This document shows positions 26,154-34,685 of a stretch of 64,000 nt of DNA, one piece after another. Position 1 is the stretch's first letter, and every line of letters begins with the position of its first letter. The notes under the pieces were generated by a model. That model had not been told where the DNA came from and searched no databases. It was given only the letters and a program-made list of their open reading frames with translations. The translations under genes and the position numbers were made by a program. Origin of the DNA: Phytohabitans maris (GTDB lineage: Bacteria; Actinomycetota; Actinomycetes; Mycobacteriales; Micromonosporaceae); assembly GCF_031085175.1 (NCBI RefSeq), contig NZ_JAVHUY010000045.1:1-64000 (forward strand), read 5' to 3'.

Positions 26154-27301
26154 GCGCGATCGGCATCGGCGTCATCGGACTGGGGTGGATGGGGCGGGTG
26201 CATTCCCAGTCGTACCTGCGGGTCGGCCACCACTTCCCGGACCTGGCGCTCGCGCCGCGGCTGGTGACCGCCGCGGACCCGGTCGCGGCCCTGCGCGACG
26301 ACGCGGCCCGCCGGTACGGCTTCGCCCGGACCACCGGCGGTTGGGCCGAGGTGCTCGCCGACCCGGAGGTGGCGGCGGTCAGCATCACCACCCCCACCGA
26401 CCTGCACGCCGAGGTCGGGGTCGCGGCGGCCCGCGCCGGCAAGCACATCTGGATCGAGAAGCCGGTCGGGCGCGACGCGGCGGAGGCCGCCGCGGTGGCC
26501 GGTGCCGCGGCCGAGGCCGGCGTCCGGAGCACGGTGGGCTTCAACTACCGCAACGCCCCGGCGGTGATCCGCGCCCGCGAGCTGATCGCCACCGGCCACC
26601 TCGGCGCGGTCACGCACGCCCGCTTCCGCTTCCTCGGCGACTACGCGGCCCACCCGATGGGCGCGCTGTCGTGGCGGTTCACCCGCGCCCGCAGCGGCCT
26701 CGGCGTGCTGGGCGACCTCATGTCGCACGCCGCCGACCTGGCCCGCCACCTGGTCGGCCCGCTGGCGGCGGTGGTCGCCGACCAGGCCACATTCATCCCC
26801 GAACGCCCGACGCCCTCCGGCGCCACCAGCCACTACGCGGTCGGCGGCGGCGCCCTGGGCCCGGTGGAGAACGAGGACTGGGCCGCCTGCCTGGTCCGCT
26901 TCGCGGGTGGCGCACGCGGCTCGCTGGAGGCCAGCCGGGTCAGCGTCGCCGACCAGAACAACTACGGCTTCGAGATCCACGGTACGACCGGCGCGGTCGC
27001 CTGGGACTTCCGCCGCATGGGCGAGCTACGCGTCTCGACCGGCGACGGCTACCAGAACCTCGCCCTCGCCGCCGAACACATCGGCCCCGGCGTGGGGGAG
27101 TACGCCGCCTTCCAGCCGGGCGCCGGCATCGCGATGGGCTACGACGACCTGAAAGTCATCGAGGCGGCCACCTTCCTGCGCTCCATAGTGGACGGCGCAC
27201 CGCACGGCCCGACCCTCGACGACGCCGTCCACGCCGCGAACGCGGTCGCCGCGATGGCCGAGTCCTTCCGCACCGGCGGCTGGGTCCCGGTCGCTGGCTG
27301 A
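26150..27301 (+). CDS. Gfo/Idh/MocA family oxidoreductase, second inositol-type dehydrogenase
   Basis: A 383-residue NAD(P)-dependent dehydrogenase. The nucleotide-binding motif is GVIGLGWMGRVHSQS, the EKP motif is in WIEKPVGRD, and GDLMSHAADLARHLVG supplies the conserved His/Asp active-site helix. It is about 50 residues longer than iolG in this operon, the extra length lying in the C-terminal domain. It may oxidise scyllo-inositol or another isomer. The GTG overlaps the GntR stop codon. It is the last gene before a 595-base convergent gap. Confidence 0.85.
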   Translation: MSAIGIGVIGLGWMGRVHSQSYLRVGHHFPDLALAPRLVTAADPVAALRDDAARRYGFARTTGGWAEVLADPEVAAVSITTPTDLHAEVGVAAARAGKHIWIEKPVGRDAAEAAAVAGAAAEAGVRSTVGFNYRNAPAVIRARELIATGHLGAVTHARFRFLGDYAAHPMGALSWRFTRARSGLGVLGDLMSHAADLARHLVGPLAAVVADQATFIPERPTPSGATSHYAVGGGALGPVENEDWAACLVRFAGGARGSLEASRVSVADQNNYGFEIHGTTGAVAWDFRRMGELRVSTGDGYQNLALAAEHIGPGVGEYAAFQPGAGIAMGYDDLKVIEAATFLRSIVDGAPHGPTLDDAVHAANAVAAMAESFRTGGWVPVAG

Positions 27302-27896
27302 GCCACGTGTTCGCCGACCTCCCGCGTCGTCCATTCCCGCGGGGCGTAGTGAGCGCGTCCACGCGCCGGACGGTGTTGACGTGCGCGGAGCTCTCGAGCT
27401 GCCCCGTCTGTGCGCCCGCCCAAACATCTGGCCCGTTGCCCGTAACGCGCCCGCTGGTCGCCAAGAGCGACCGAGATCGTGACAATATCTGCGCCGCCGT
27501 CCGGGCGGCTGTTGGCCGCCTACCGCGCGCTCTAGCCGTGTCACCGTCATCTGCGACAACGGCGACACCCACCGCGGCGGCATCTCCAACAGTGGCCAGC
27601 GCGGACCCCTGAGCCTCATCTCCGGCGGTCGTGTGCACGCAAAGCATGCATGTATCCATTCGTAGATAGAGAGTCGCCGAATAGATCGTGGTACGCAAGT
27701 GCCCCCAGAGGGGCCGAAAAGTACCACGATCTGTTTCTGATTGCGATTTTGAAAGGTCGCGAGTTTCGCCTGCATGGACCGTTTGGTGCGTCATCCTTCC
27801 GCCGTGGGGTGTGCGGCCCAGTAGGAAATTTGTTTTCTGATGGCGGCACCGAGGTTCTTCGGCATAGCGCCGGTCGAGCCGGTGGGCTGGCGGGTC
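27302..27896. other. 595-base convergent intergenic region with low-GC core
   Basis: No gene is recognised between the inositol operon and the convergent cyclase/STAND gene. The first part (27385-27404) repeats a 20-base word found in the other long convergent gap at 3130-3149. From about 27640 to 27840 the sequence is clearly more AT-rich than its surroundings and holds a perfect 12-base inverted repeat (27683-27732). The composition suggests imported or decayed DNA, but no mobile-element gene is visible. Confidence 0.5.
27683..27732. terminator. Nested hairpin, probable bidirectional terminator
   Basis: AGATCGTGGTAC (27683-27694) and GTACCACGATCT (27721-27732) are exact inverted repeats. 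Between them GCCCC (27701-27705) and GGGGC (27710-27714) form an inner hairpin with a 4-base loop. The element lies between two convergent genes. It is not homologous in sequence to the 54-base elements at 33395, 40419 and 57030, but it occupies the same kind of position. Confidence 0.55.
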
Positions 27897-30800
27897 TCAG
27901 CGTGCGCCGGCGAGGTCCAGGAGGGTGTCGGCGTGGTTGCGGGTGGCGAACGTCCGTACGCGGTCCAGGTGGGATGGGGAGCGCGTGGCGTGCGCCGTCC
28001 AGACCGACGCCAGCGCGGCGTCGCTGGCGCAGCCGATCTCGTCGTAAAGGGTGGCGGCGGCCGCGGGGTCTCCCGCGACGAGGGCCTCGGCCGCCACGAC
28101 CCAGCGGGTGCGGCGCAGGCTGGTGCGGATCACCTCGGCCATCGCGGGCTTCGCTGCCGGGGTCAGGACCGTGGCATGGGCGGCGGCGGAGAGCCACTCC
28201 AGTGTCAGGGCGGTCGGGGCCTCGCGCCAGAGCGCGGCCAGGTCGGCCAGCAGGGCGGCGGCGCCGTCCGGATCGCCGGCCAGCGCGTGGGCGAGGGCGC
28301 CGTGGGCGTACGCGTTGTAGCGCAGGCGCACGAAGCCGGAGCGGTGGGCCACGTCGAGGCTGCGGGCGATGTCTTCGCCGGCCGGGCGGCCGCAGAGGGC
28401 GCCGATCCAGGCGCGGCGGCCGCGCAGTTGCAGGTCCCAGTCGGTGGTGCCGGCGCCCTCGTCCTCGTGGTCGAGGTATTCGTCGGCGGCGCGCAGCAAC
28501 GCCACCCAGTCGCCGTCGAAGTAGGCCAGCTCGGCCTCCTCCGAGTGGCTCAGCACCAGGCTCAGCTGTCCACCGTGGACACTACGGCTCTCCCGTTCCA
28601 GGTCGGCGGCGCCGGACAGGTCGCCCTCCTCCTGGCGGAACGTTGCCAGGTTGTGCAGCGCCCGCCGCAGCGTGGGCAGGCCCTGGGCGCGGCAGGTCTC
28701 GACGACGGCGGCCAGGTCGTCGAGGGCGGTGAGGTCGCCGGCCACGTAGCGGGTGGCGTGCTCGGTGACCAGCGCGTGCACCTCGGCGTCGGCCAGCCCC
28801 AGGCGGTGGGCGAGGTCGCGGGCCGCGCGGGCGGCGGGCAGGGCCGGGCCGGTCTGAAACTCCAGCAGGTGCAGCCGGGCCAGCTCCGCGTACGCCTCGG
28901 CCTTCGCCGCGTCGTCGGGCAGATCGTGGAAGAGGGCGATGGCGCGGTCGAGGTGTTCGCGGGCCTTGTCGCGCTCCGCCCGCATGAACTCCGCCTGGCC
29001 CAGCAGCGTCTCCGCCCGCGCCTCGCCGGAGCGGTCGCCGGCCTCGCGCATCCGGTCGCCGAGGCGGGCGACGTCTTTGACGCCGTCGCGGTAGAAGCGG
29101 TCGGCGTCGCCGAGGAACTGCAGCCGGTGGTGCAGCAGCTCGGCGCCCCGGCGCGCGTCCGGCTCGTGGTCGGCGGGCCAGGCGTTGAGCGCGCCCTCCG
29201 TGTAGCCGAGCGCGGACTCCACCGCGTACACCGTGAATGCGGCCTCGGCGGCGGCGAGCAGTGCGGTGCGCGCGGCCTCGGCGTCCACGGCGGTGTCCTC
29301 GCCGAGGCTCTGGGCGAGGTCGAGGGCCTGGATGCGGTGGCGGGCGACGGCGGTCGCGAGGTCGTTGCGGCCGTCGATGGAGACCCGCTGCAGCCAGGCC
29401 GCCGCGCGCCGGTGCAGCGCCGCGCGGGTCGCTCTGGGGAGCCGGCGGTACGCCACGTCGCGCACCAGCTGGTGCTGAAACGCCAGCTCCGCCTCACCGG
29501 CCACTGTGGACACCGTGCCGGCGACGAGGATGTCGCGGCGCTGGAGGCGGCGCAGCACGCCGGCCACGCCGACGGTGTCGAGCGCGAGCAGGTCGGCGAT
29601 CGCGCCCGGCCACAGGCGGTCGCCGAGGACGGCGGCGGCGTTGAGGACGGTGCGCTCGGCGTTGTCGAGCAGGTCGATGCGGTTGGCGATGACACCGTGC
29701 ACGCTCTCCGGCACGTCGAGGTCGCCGTCGGCGTCCAGGGCCGTGCCGCCGCGCTCGGCGAGCATCCGCACGTACTCCACGGCGTACATCGGGTTGCCGC
29801 CGGTGAGCCGGGCGAGGCGGTCGGCGTGGTCGGTGGGCATGTCCTGCTGAGTGAGCAATGTGGACAGCAGCGCGCGCATCTCCGCGGCGCGGAGCCGGGC
29901 CAGCGAGACGGTGAGCATGCCGGGCAGCGCGGAGGGCCAGGCGGGCTGCTCGTCGAGGAGCTCCGGGCGGTAGGTGCAGAGCACCAGCAGCGGTACGTCG
30001 CCGCCCGCCTCGACCAGGTCGGCGAGGAAGCGGAGCATGGCCGGGTCGGCGAAGTGCAGGTCTTCGATCACCAGCACGGTGGGGATGTGGCGGGCCAGGG
30101 CGAGCAGCGCGTCGCGCCAGGCGGCCTCGATCTCGCCGGGGCGTACGGCGCGGCCGGGCAGCCCGGCGAGCGGGCCGAGCAGCCCCACCAGCCGGTACAC
30201 CTCGGGCGGCGGCAGCACCTCGGCGAGCGCGACGGTCAAGCGCTCGCGGGTGCTGGCCGGGTCGTCGGTGTCGAGCACGTCGGCCTCGGCCTTGACGATC
30301 TCGGCGAGCGCGTCGTACGTGCCGCCCGCGCCGTACGGCAGGCAGCGGCCGACCCGCCACCGCACCAGCAGGTCGCCGTCGTCGTGGACATGGCGGTACA
30401 GCTCGCGCACCAGGCGGCTCTTGCCCATGCCGTGCGCGCCGACGACCGAGACCAGGTGGGCCCGGCGCTCGGAGACGCACCGCCGCACCGCGGCCATGAG
30501 CAGGTCGAGCTCGGCGGCCCGGCCGACGAGCGGGGTGCCTTCGTCGTCGATGACCGGCGGCCGCCGTACCGAGGCTTGGGCCAGCCAGGCCTCGACGGAG
30601 CGTGACTTGCCGGCGAGATCGAGCTGGAGGGGCTCGTCCGCGTAGCGGATCGAGCCGGCGGTGGCGCGGTGGGTGGCCGCCGAGACCAGGACGCCACCCG
30701 GCGGCGCGTGCGTCTGCAGCCGCGCGGCGGTGGCCACCACGTCACCGGAGAGCAGCGCCTCCCCGCCGTTGCGGGCGGCGGCCAGGTCGACCAGCGCCTC

Positions 30801-31331
30801 GCCGGTGGCGATGCCGACCCGGGCCCGCATCGGGTAGCGCCCGGCCAGCGGCTTGCCGTCGAGCGCCCGCTGCATGTCGAGGCCGGCGAGCACCGCCCGG
30901 TAGCCGTCGTGCTCGGTCTCCACCGGTACGCCGAAGACGGCCATGACCGCGTCGCCGATGTACTTTTCGACCACGCCACCGTATCGGCGGATCACCTCGC
31001 GCGCGGTGTTGAAGTAGTCGACCTGCAGGCGGCGCAGGTCTTCCGGGTCGAGGCGCTCGGCCATCGCGGTGAAGCCCTTGAGATCCACGAAGAGCACGTT
31101 GACCGTGCGCCGCTCCTCGCGGGGCGCGCTGGCGGTGTGCAGCTCGCGGGTGAGCGGGCTGCCGCAGGTGGTGCAGAAGGCGAACTCGGGCGCCACGAGC
31201 GAGAGGCAGGACCCGCACCGGCTGTGCAGCGGGGCGCCGCAGCGCCCGCAGAACTGGTGGGTCGGGTCGGCCGGGGCGTCGCACTTCAGACACACGCGCT
31301 GTGTGCCGCGCTGCTCCGGCTTGTCGACCAT
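27897..31331 (-). CDS. Zinc ribbon - class III nucleotide cyclase - STAND ATPase - TPR regulator
   Basis: A large signalling protein of 1144 residues. Residues 14-56 form two zinc ribbons (Cys14/17/28/31 and Cys39/42/53/56). A class III adenylate/guanylate cyclase domain covers about 75-250, with metal Asp83 (LFVDLKGFT), Lys123 and Asp127 (VEKYIGDAVM). The transition-state Asn is replaced by Ala200 in GDVVATAARLQ, while Arg204 is kept. A STAND-type ATPase follows with Walker A GAHGMGKS (298-305) and Walker B VLVIEDLH. The C-terminal half is helical, TPR-like. The role is probably regulatory; targets are unknown. A repeat peptide gene lies divergently 161 bases upstream. Confidence 0.85.
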   Translation of the reverse strand: MVDKPEQRGTQRVCLKCDAPADPTHQFCGRCGAPLHSRCGSCLSLVAPEFAFCTTCGSPLTRELHTASAPREERRTVNVLFVDLKGFTAMAERLDPEDLRRLQVDYFNTAREVIRRYGGVVEKYIGDAVMAVFGVPVETEHDGYRAVLAGLDMQRALDGKPLAGRYPMRARVGIATGEALVDLAAARNGGEALLSGDVVATAARLQTHAPPGGVLVSAATHRATAGSIRYADEPLQLDLAGKSRSVEAWLAQASVRRPPVIDDEGTPLVGRAAELDLLMAAVRRCVSERRAHLVSVVGAHGMGKSRLVRELYRHVHDDGDLLVRWRVGRCLPYGAGGTYDALAEIVKAEADVLDTDDPASTRERLTVALAEVLPPPEVYRLVGLLGPLAGLPGRAVRPGEIEAAWRDALLALARHIPTVLVIEDLHFADPAMLRFLADLVEAGGDVPLLVLCTYRPELLDEQPAWPSALPGMLTVSLARLRAAEMRALLSTLLTQQDMPTDHADRLARLTGGNPMYAVEYVRMLAERGGTALDADGDLDVPESVHGVIANRIDLLDNAERTVLNAAAVLGDRLWPGAIADLLALDTVGVAGVLRRLQRRDILVAGTVSTVAGEAELAFQHQLVRDVAYRRLPRATRAALHRRAAAWLQRVSIDGRNDLATAVARHRIQALDLAQSLGEDTAVDAEAARTALLAAAEAAFTVYAVESALGYTEGALNAWPADHEPDARRGAELLHHRLQFLGDADRFYRDGVKDVARLGDRMREAGDRSGEARAETLLGQAEFMRAERDKAREHLDRAIALFHDLPDDAAKAEAYAELARLHLLEFQTGPALPAARAARDLAHRLGLADAEVHALVTEHATRYVAGDLTALDDLAAVVETCRAQGLPTLRRALHNLATFRQEEGDLSGAADLERESRSVHGGQLSLVLSHSEEAELAYFDGDWVALLRAADEYLDHEDEGAGTTDWDLQLRGRRAWIGALCGRPAGEDIARSLDVAHRSGFVRLRYNAYAHGALAHALAGDPDGAAALLADLAALWREAPTALTLEWLSAAAHATVLTPAAKPAMAEVIRTSLRRTRWVVAAEALVAGDPAAAATLYDEIGCASDAALASVWTAHATRSPSHLDRVRTFATRNHADTLLDLAGAR

Positions 31332-31492
31332 CCCGCGACCATCCTCGCAGCTCGTGGCCGCTGGGCCAAGGGTGCGTCAGTGACACGGTAGCGTTGCCTG
31401 TCCAAGAGGAGACAGCCCACGAGCGACTTTGGACACTAAGGTGCGAAGAGCTGTTTTCCCGTCCACAAAGCCAGTCCACAAAGGGGGATCTC

Positions 31493-31654
31493 ATGACCGA
31501 CCCGCTGGAGCCGGCGGACGCCACCACGCAGGGCAAGGGCGTCAGCTCCGACCCGGATGGCAAGGGGGTCAGCTCGACCACGCAGGGTAAGGGCGTGAGT
31601 GCGCCGGCCAAGGGTAAGGGCGTCAGCGCGCCTCCCGCCGGCGACGACGAGTAG
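31493..31654 (+). CDS. 53-residue peptide with four GKGVS tandem repeats
   Basis: The peptide consists of an N-terminal segment (MTDPLEPADA), four 9-residue units of form xxxGKGVS(S/A) at residues 11-46, and an acidic tail ending GDDE. It has no Cys, His, Arg or aromatic residues and no signal peptide. The repeats differ at silent positions (GGC/GGT, GGC/GGG, GTC/GTG, AGC/AGT), so the amino acids appear conserved by selection rather than by recent duplication. GGGGG lies about 6 bases before the ATG, and a strong hairpin follows the stop. It is divergent from the cyclase/STAND regulator. I do not recognise the family; a signalling peptide or modified-peptide precursor are possibilities. Confidence 0.7.
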   Translation: MTDPLEPADATTQGKGVSSDPDGKGVSSTTQGKGVSAPAKGKGVSAPPAGDDE

Positions 31655-31661
31655 CACCCGC

Positions 31662-31699
31662 GGGCGGAGATCCACGCCAGCAGGTATGGATCTCCGCCC
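31662..31699 (+). terminator. Hairpin terminator of the repeat-peptide gene
   Basis: GGGCGGAGATCCA (31662-31674) and TGGATCTCCGCCC (31687-31699) are exact inverted repeats around a 12-base loop. The stem begins 8 bases after the stop codon. There is no T-run. It isolates the peptide gene as its own transcription unit. Confidence 0.8.
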
Positions 31700-31831
31700 C
31701 GGTCGTACAAATGTTTCCGACAACCCGGGCTGATCGCGGATCGGGGGCCGGACAGGGTCGCGCACAGGTTCAGGGGAGTCCTAAGCTCCGCGGGCTTTCG
31801 TCAGCATCCTCACGGGGAGGGCTTCCCTCAC

Positions 31832-33370
31832 ATGCACGTCAGAAGTGCCCTGCGCGTCTTCGCGGGGCTCGGAGTCGCGGGCACGCTCGTCGCGACCACC
31901 GCCATACCGGCCGCCGCCCGCGCGGCCGTGGAGCTCAGCATCTTCTTTGCCGACTCCACGATCGCCGTGGACGGTCCCGGCAAGGTCGAGGGCGTCATCA
32001 TGTCGGCGTCCGAGCCGGTCGTGCTCCACCAGCCGACCGTGCGGTTCGACGCCACCGACCTCGACGGCGTGGCCGAGATCGCCGAAGAGGTGTCCAGCGA
32101 CTGCACCGAGGAGTCCCCCGGGATCCTCGTCTGCCAGGACCCGTTCGACGTCGAGGTGGACGAGTTCGGCTACTCGGGGATCTTCGACATCCTCGTCACC
32201 GCCGCGCAGGGTGCGACGGAGGGGGACGAGGGCACGCTCAGGATGACCCTCACCGCGCCCGGCCTGGACCCCGCGACCACCGAGGCGCGGGTGCGCGTCG
32301 GCGAGGGTGTCGACCTCGCGGCCGGTGACGCGGCCGAGGTGTCGGCCGCGCCGGGCGCCGCGTTCACCGCGCCGCTGCGGCTGCGCAACGCCGGTGAGAC
32401 CGTGGCCGAGGGCGCCGTGGCGGTGTTCTTCGGCGACTACGGCATCGAGGCCGGCACCCGCCACAGCAACTGCACGTACGACGGGAACTACCTCAACACC
32501 TGCACGTTCGACCAGGACCTCGCGGCCGGCTCCGAGTACGCCGCGTCGCTGGCCTCCCGGCTGCGGCCGGACACGTACGCGCCGAGCCGCGACGCGCTCG
32601 AGACGGTCTGGATGACGCCGGCCGAGTTCGAGGACTTCCTGAAGTTCCTCGGCGACAACGGCGCCTCGATCGGCGAGCCCGGCGACGGGCCGAAGCTGAC
32701 ACTGGCCGATGCGGGCGCGATGCGGGCGCGCGGGGCGCAGGCGGACGTCGACCCGTACAACAACTCCACCTACGTCGAGGTAAACGTCACCGGCACCAAC
32801 GGGGTCGACCTCGAGGCGGTCGGCGCGACCTTCGACGGAGCCGCCGGCAGCACGCACGAGACCGAGCTCGGCGTGGTCAACCGCGGGCCGGCGGTGCTCG
32901 ACAGCAGCCGCAGCGGCGAGCCGATCACCCGGGTGATCGTGGACGTGCCGCCGGGCACGTCGGCCGTCGAGGTGTCCGCGGACTGCGTCCCGTTCGCGGG
33001 GGAGAACCCGGACTGGGAGCACCCGGGCAAGCCGGGCGGCCGCAAGTACCAGTGCGACCCGGGCCTCTTCCTGGCCCCGGACGAGGAGCTGGTCTACCCG
33101 TTCACATTTCGGATCGACGAGGTGGTCGAGGACGCCGCCGGCGCCGTCACGGCCAACGCGGCGTGCGAGTGCCCCACCTTCCCGAACGACACCGACAAGT
33201 CGAACGACGTCGCGAAGATCCTGGTCAACGGCACCGGCGGGGGCGGTGGCGGGCTTCCCGTCACCGGCGCCTCCACCGGGCTGGTCGCCGGCGCCGGGGC
33301 GCTGCTGCTGCTCGCGGGCGCCGCCGGCTTCGTGATCGCCCGGCGCCGCCGGACGCGCTTCGTGGCCTGA
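31832..33370 (+). CDS. LPxTG-anchored cell-surface protein
   Basis: A 512-residue exported protein. A signal peptide (MHVRSALRVFAGLGVAGTL to about residue 32) leads into beta-rich DUF11/CARDB-like modules with paired cysteines. The C terminus has a glycine run, the sortase motif LPVTG at about 475-479, a hydrophobic helix and the charged tail RRRRTRFVA. A sortase should link it covalently to peptidoglycan. The start has a GGGGAGG ribosome-binding site about 8 bases upstream. The binding partner is unknown. It ends just before a 54-base palindrome shared with the convergent small gene. Confidence 0.88.
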   Translation: MHVRSALRVFAGLGVAGTLVATTAIPAAARAAVELSIFFADSTIAVDGPGKVEGVIMSASEPVVLHQPTVRFDATDLDGVAEIAEEVSSDCTEESPGILVCQDPFDVEVDEFGYSGIFDILVTAAQGATEGDEGTLRMTLTAPGLDPATTEARVRVGEGVDLAAGDAAEVSAAPGAAFTAPLRLRNAGETVAEGAVAVFFGDYGIEAGTRHSNCTYDGNYLNTCTFDQDLAAGSEYAASLASRLRPDTYAPSRDALETVWMTPAEFEDFLKFLGDNGASIGEPGDGPKLTLADAGAMRARGAQADVDPYNNSTYVEVNVTGTNGVDLEAVGATFDGAAGSTHETELGVVNRGPAVLDSSRSGEPITRVIVDVPPGTSAVEVSADCVPFAGENPDWEHPGKPGGRKYQCDPGLFLAPDEELVYPFTFRIDEVVEDAAGAVTANAACECPTFPNDTDKSNDVAKILVNGTGGGGGGLPVTGASTGLVAGAGALLLLAGAAGFVIARRRRTRFVA

Positions 33371-33394
33371 CCGCAGCCGCGCGGGGCATGGCCT

Positions 33395-33448
33395 GTGATC
33401 GAAGCTCCCTTCAAGTCGTTCTAGCGACTTGGAGGGAGCTTCGATCAC
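33395..33448. terminator. 54-base palindrome, copy A, between convergent genes
   Basis: The left arm starts GTGATCGAAGCTCCC and the right arm ends GGGAGCTTCGATCAC, forming a 24-pair stem (with one T-G pair) around the 6-base loop TTCTAG. Its reverse complement aligns with copies at 40419-40472 and 57030-57083, so this copy is inverted relative to them. It lies between the ends of the LPVTG gene and the convergent CxxC gene and probably terminates both. Confidence 0.8.
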
Positions 33449-33467
33449 GGACGTGGGGAGACCTTCT

Positions 33468-33653
33468 CTAGTGGTGGCGGCTGCTCGGTCGGGGGTCGGG
33501 CAGCAGCCGGCGCAGGGTCTCGTCCGGACCCAGAAACCAGTGCGCGGCCGCGCACCGCACCCGTACGACCTCGACCGGCCCGTCCGTCCCGTACGCGTTA
33601 CCGACCGTGGTCACCTCCGCGGGTAGACCACACTCCGGGCAGTCGTAGAGCAT
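33468..33653 (-). CDS. Small CxxC putative zinc-binding protein
   Basis: A 61-residue protein. It begins MLYDCPECGLPAEV, a zinc-ribbon knuckle, and has a second possible ligand pair in VRCAAAHWFLG (CxxxH). The tail RRLLPDPRPSSRHH is basic and His-ending. GGGAGG lies about 7 bases before the ATG at 33653, which decides this start over an ATG at 33674. Function is unknown; small zinc ribbons often bind nucleic acid or partner proteins. It converges on the LPVTG gene and is divergent from the cox cluster. Confidence 0.65.
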   Translation of the reverse strand: MLYDCPECGLPAEVTTVGNAYGTDGPVEVVRVRCAAAHWFLGPDETLRRLLPDPRPSSRHH

Positions 33654-33750
33654 CGAAGTACCTCCCACCCCCATGACACTGCGTGTTCGCTACGAGGGAG
33701 TTACAACCAGGCGTGATACCCCTCACCGTGGCGGTGGCATAGTTGATCGG

Positions 33751-34629
33751 GTGATCCCCGCCACTCCCGCCGCGCTGGCCGACGCGCTCGCCGGCGTGGG
33801 TTACCTGGCCGACGACGGCCTCGCCACCGCCGGCCACCTGGCGATCAAGCTGGGCCGCCCGCTCTTCCTGGAAGGCGACGCCGGGGTGGGCAAGACCGCG
33901 TTCGCGCAGGCCCTGGCGTCGGCGACCGGCGCGCACTTCGTGCGGTTGCAGTGCTACGAGGGGCTGGACGCGGCGCAGGCGCTCTACGACTGGGACTTCC
34001 CGCGGCAGATCCTGCACCTGCGTACGGTCGAGGCGGCGGCCGCCGCAGCGGGGGACAAACCGGACACGGCGGCCCTGGAGGCGAGCCTCTACGACCGCCG
34101 GTTCCTCATCGCCCGCCCGCTGCTCCAGGCGCTCGAGCTGAGCCCGTGCGTGCTGCTCGTCGACGAGATCGACCGGGCCGACGACGAGTTCGAGGCGTTC
34201 CTGCTGGAGATCCTCGCGGACGCCGCGATCACGATCCCCGAGCTCGGCCGGATCGCCGCCCCGACGCCGCCGCTGACGGTGCTGACCAGCAACCGCACCC
34301 GCGAGGTGCACGACGCGCTCAAGCGCCGCTGCCTGTACCACTGGGTCGAGCACCCCAGCTTCGCCCAGGAGGTGGCGATCATCCGGTCGCGGCTGCCCGA
34401 GGTCACCGAGCGGCTCGCGGCGGACGTCGCGGGCGCGGTGCAGCGGATGCGCCAGCTCGACCTGATCAAGGCACCCGGCGTGGCCGAGGCGCTCGACTGG
34501 ACCAGCGCGCTCGCCGCGCTCGGCGCCCGCGAGCTCGACCCCGACCTGGCGGCGGCCACGCTCGGCGCCGTCCTCAAGTACCGCGAGGACGGCGAGCGCG
34601 TGAAAGCCGCGGCGCCGTGGCTGGCGTGA
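33751..34629 (+). CDS. coxD: CoxD-like MoxR family AAA+ ATPase
   Basis: About 292 residues. Walker A is EGDAGVGKT, Walker B is [11 protein letters not shown], sensor 1 is LTSNRTREV, and an arginine finger is likely in [11 protein letters not shown]. In CO dehydrogenase clusters CoxD is a membrane-linked AAA+ chaperone needed to mature the Cu/Mo active site, working with the VWA protein CoxE encoded next. The GTG at 33751 is chosen because upstream in-frame sequence is not protein-like. It is the first gene of the six-gene cox cluster. Confidence 0.9.
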   Translation: MIPATPAALADALAGVGYLADDGLATAGHLAIKLGRPLFLEGDAGVGKTAFAQALASATGAHFVRLQCYEGLDAAQALYDWDFPRQILHLRTVEAAAAAAGDKPDTAALEASLYDRRFLIARPLLQALELSPCVLLVDEIDRADDEFEAFLLEILADAAITIPELGRIAAPTPPLTVLTSNRTREVHDALKRRCLYHWVEHPSFAQEVAIIRSRLPEVTERLAADVAGAVQRMRQLDLIKAPGVAEALDWTSALAALGARELDPDLAAATLGAVLKYREDGERVKAAAPWLA

Positions 34630-34685
34630 CCGAGCCGGGCCGACGCTGAAAAGAGGACCAGCCCGACGCCGAAGGAGTGGTCGAC

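Noticed and set aside
27302-27896. Insertion sequence or transposase remnant
   Set aside because: Composition is atypical and there is an inverted repeat, but no frame resembles a transposase and no target duplication is seen.
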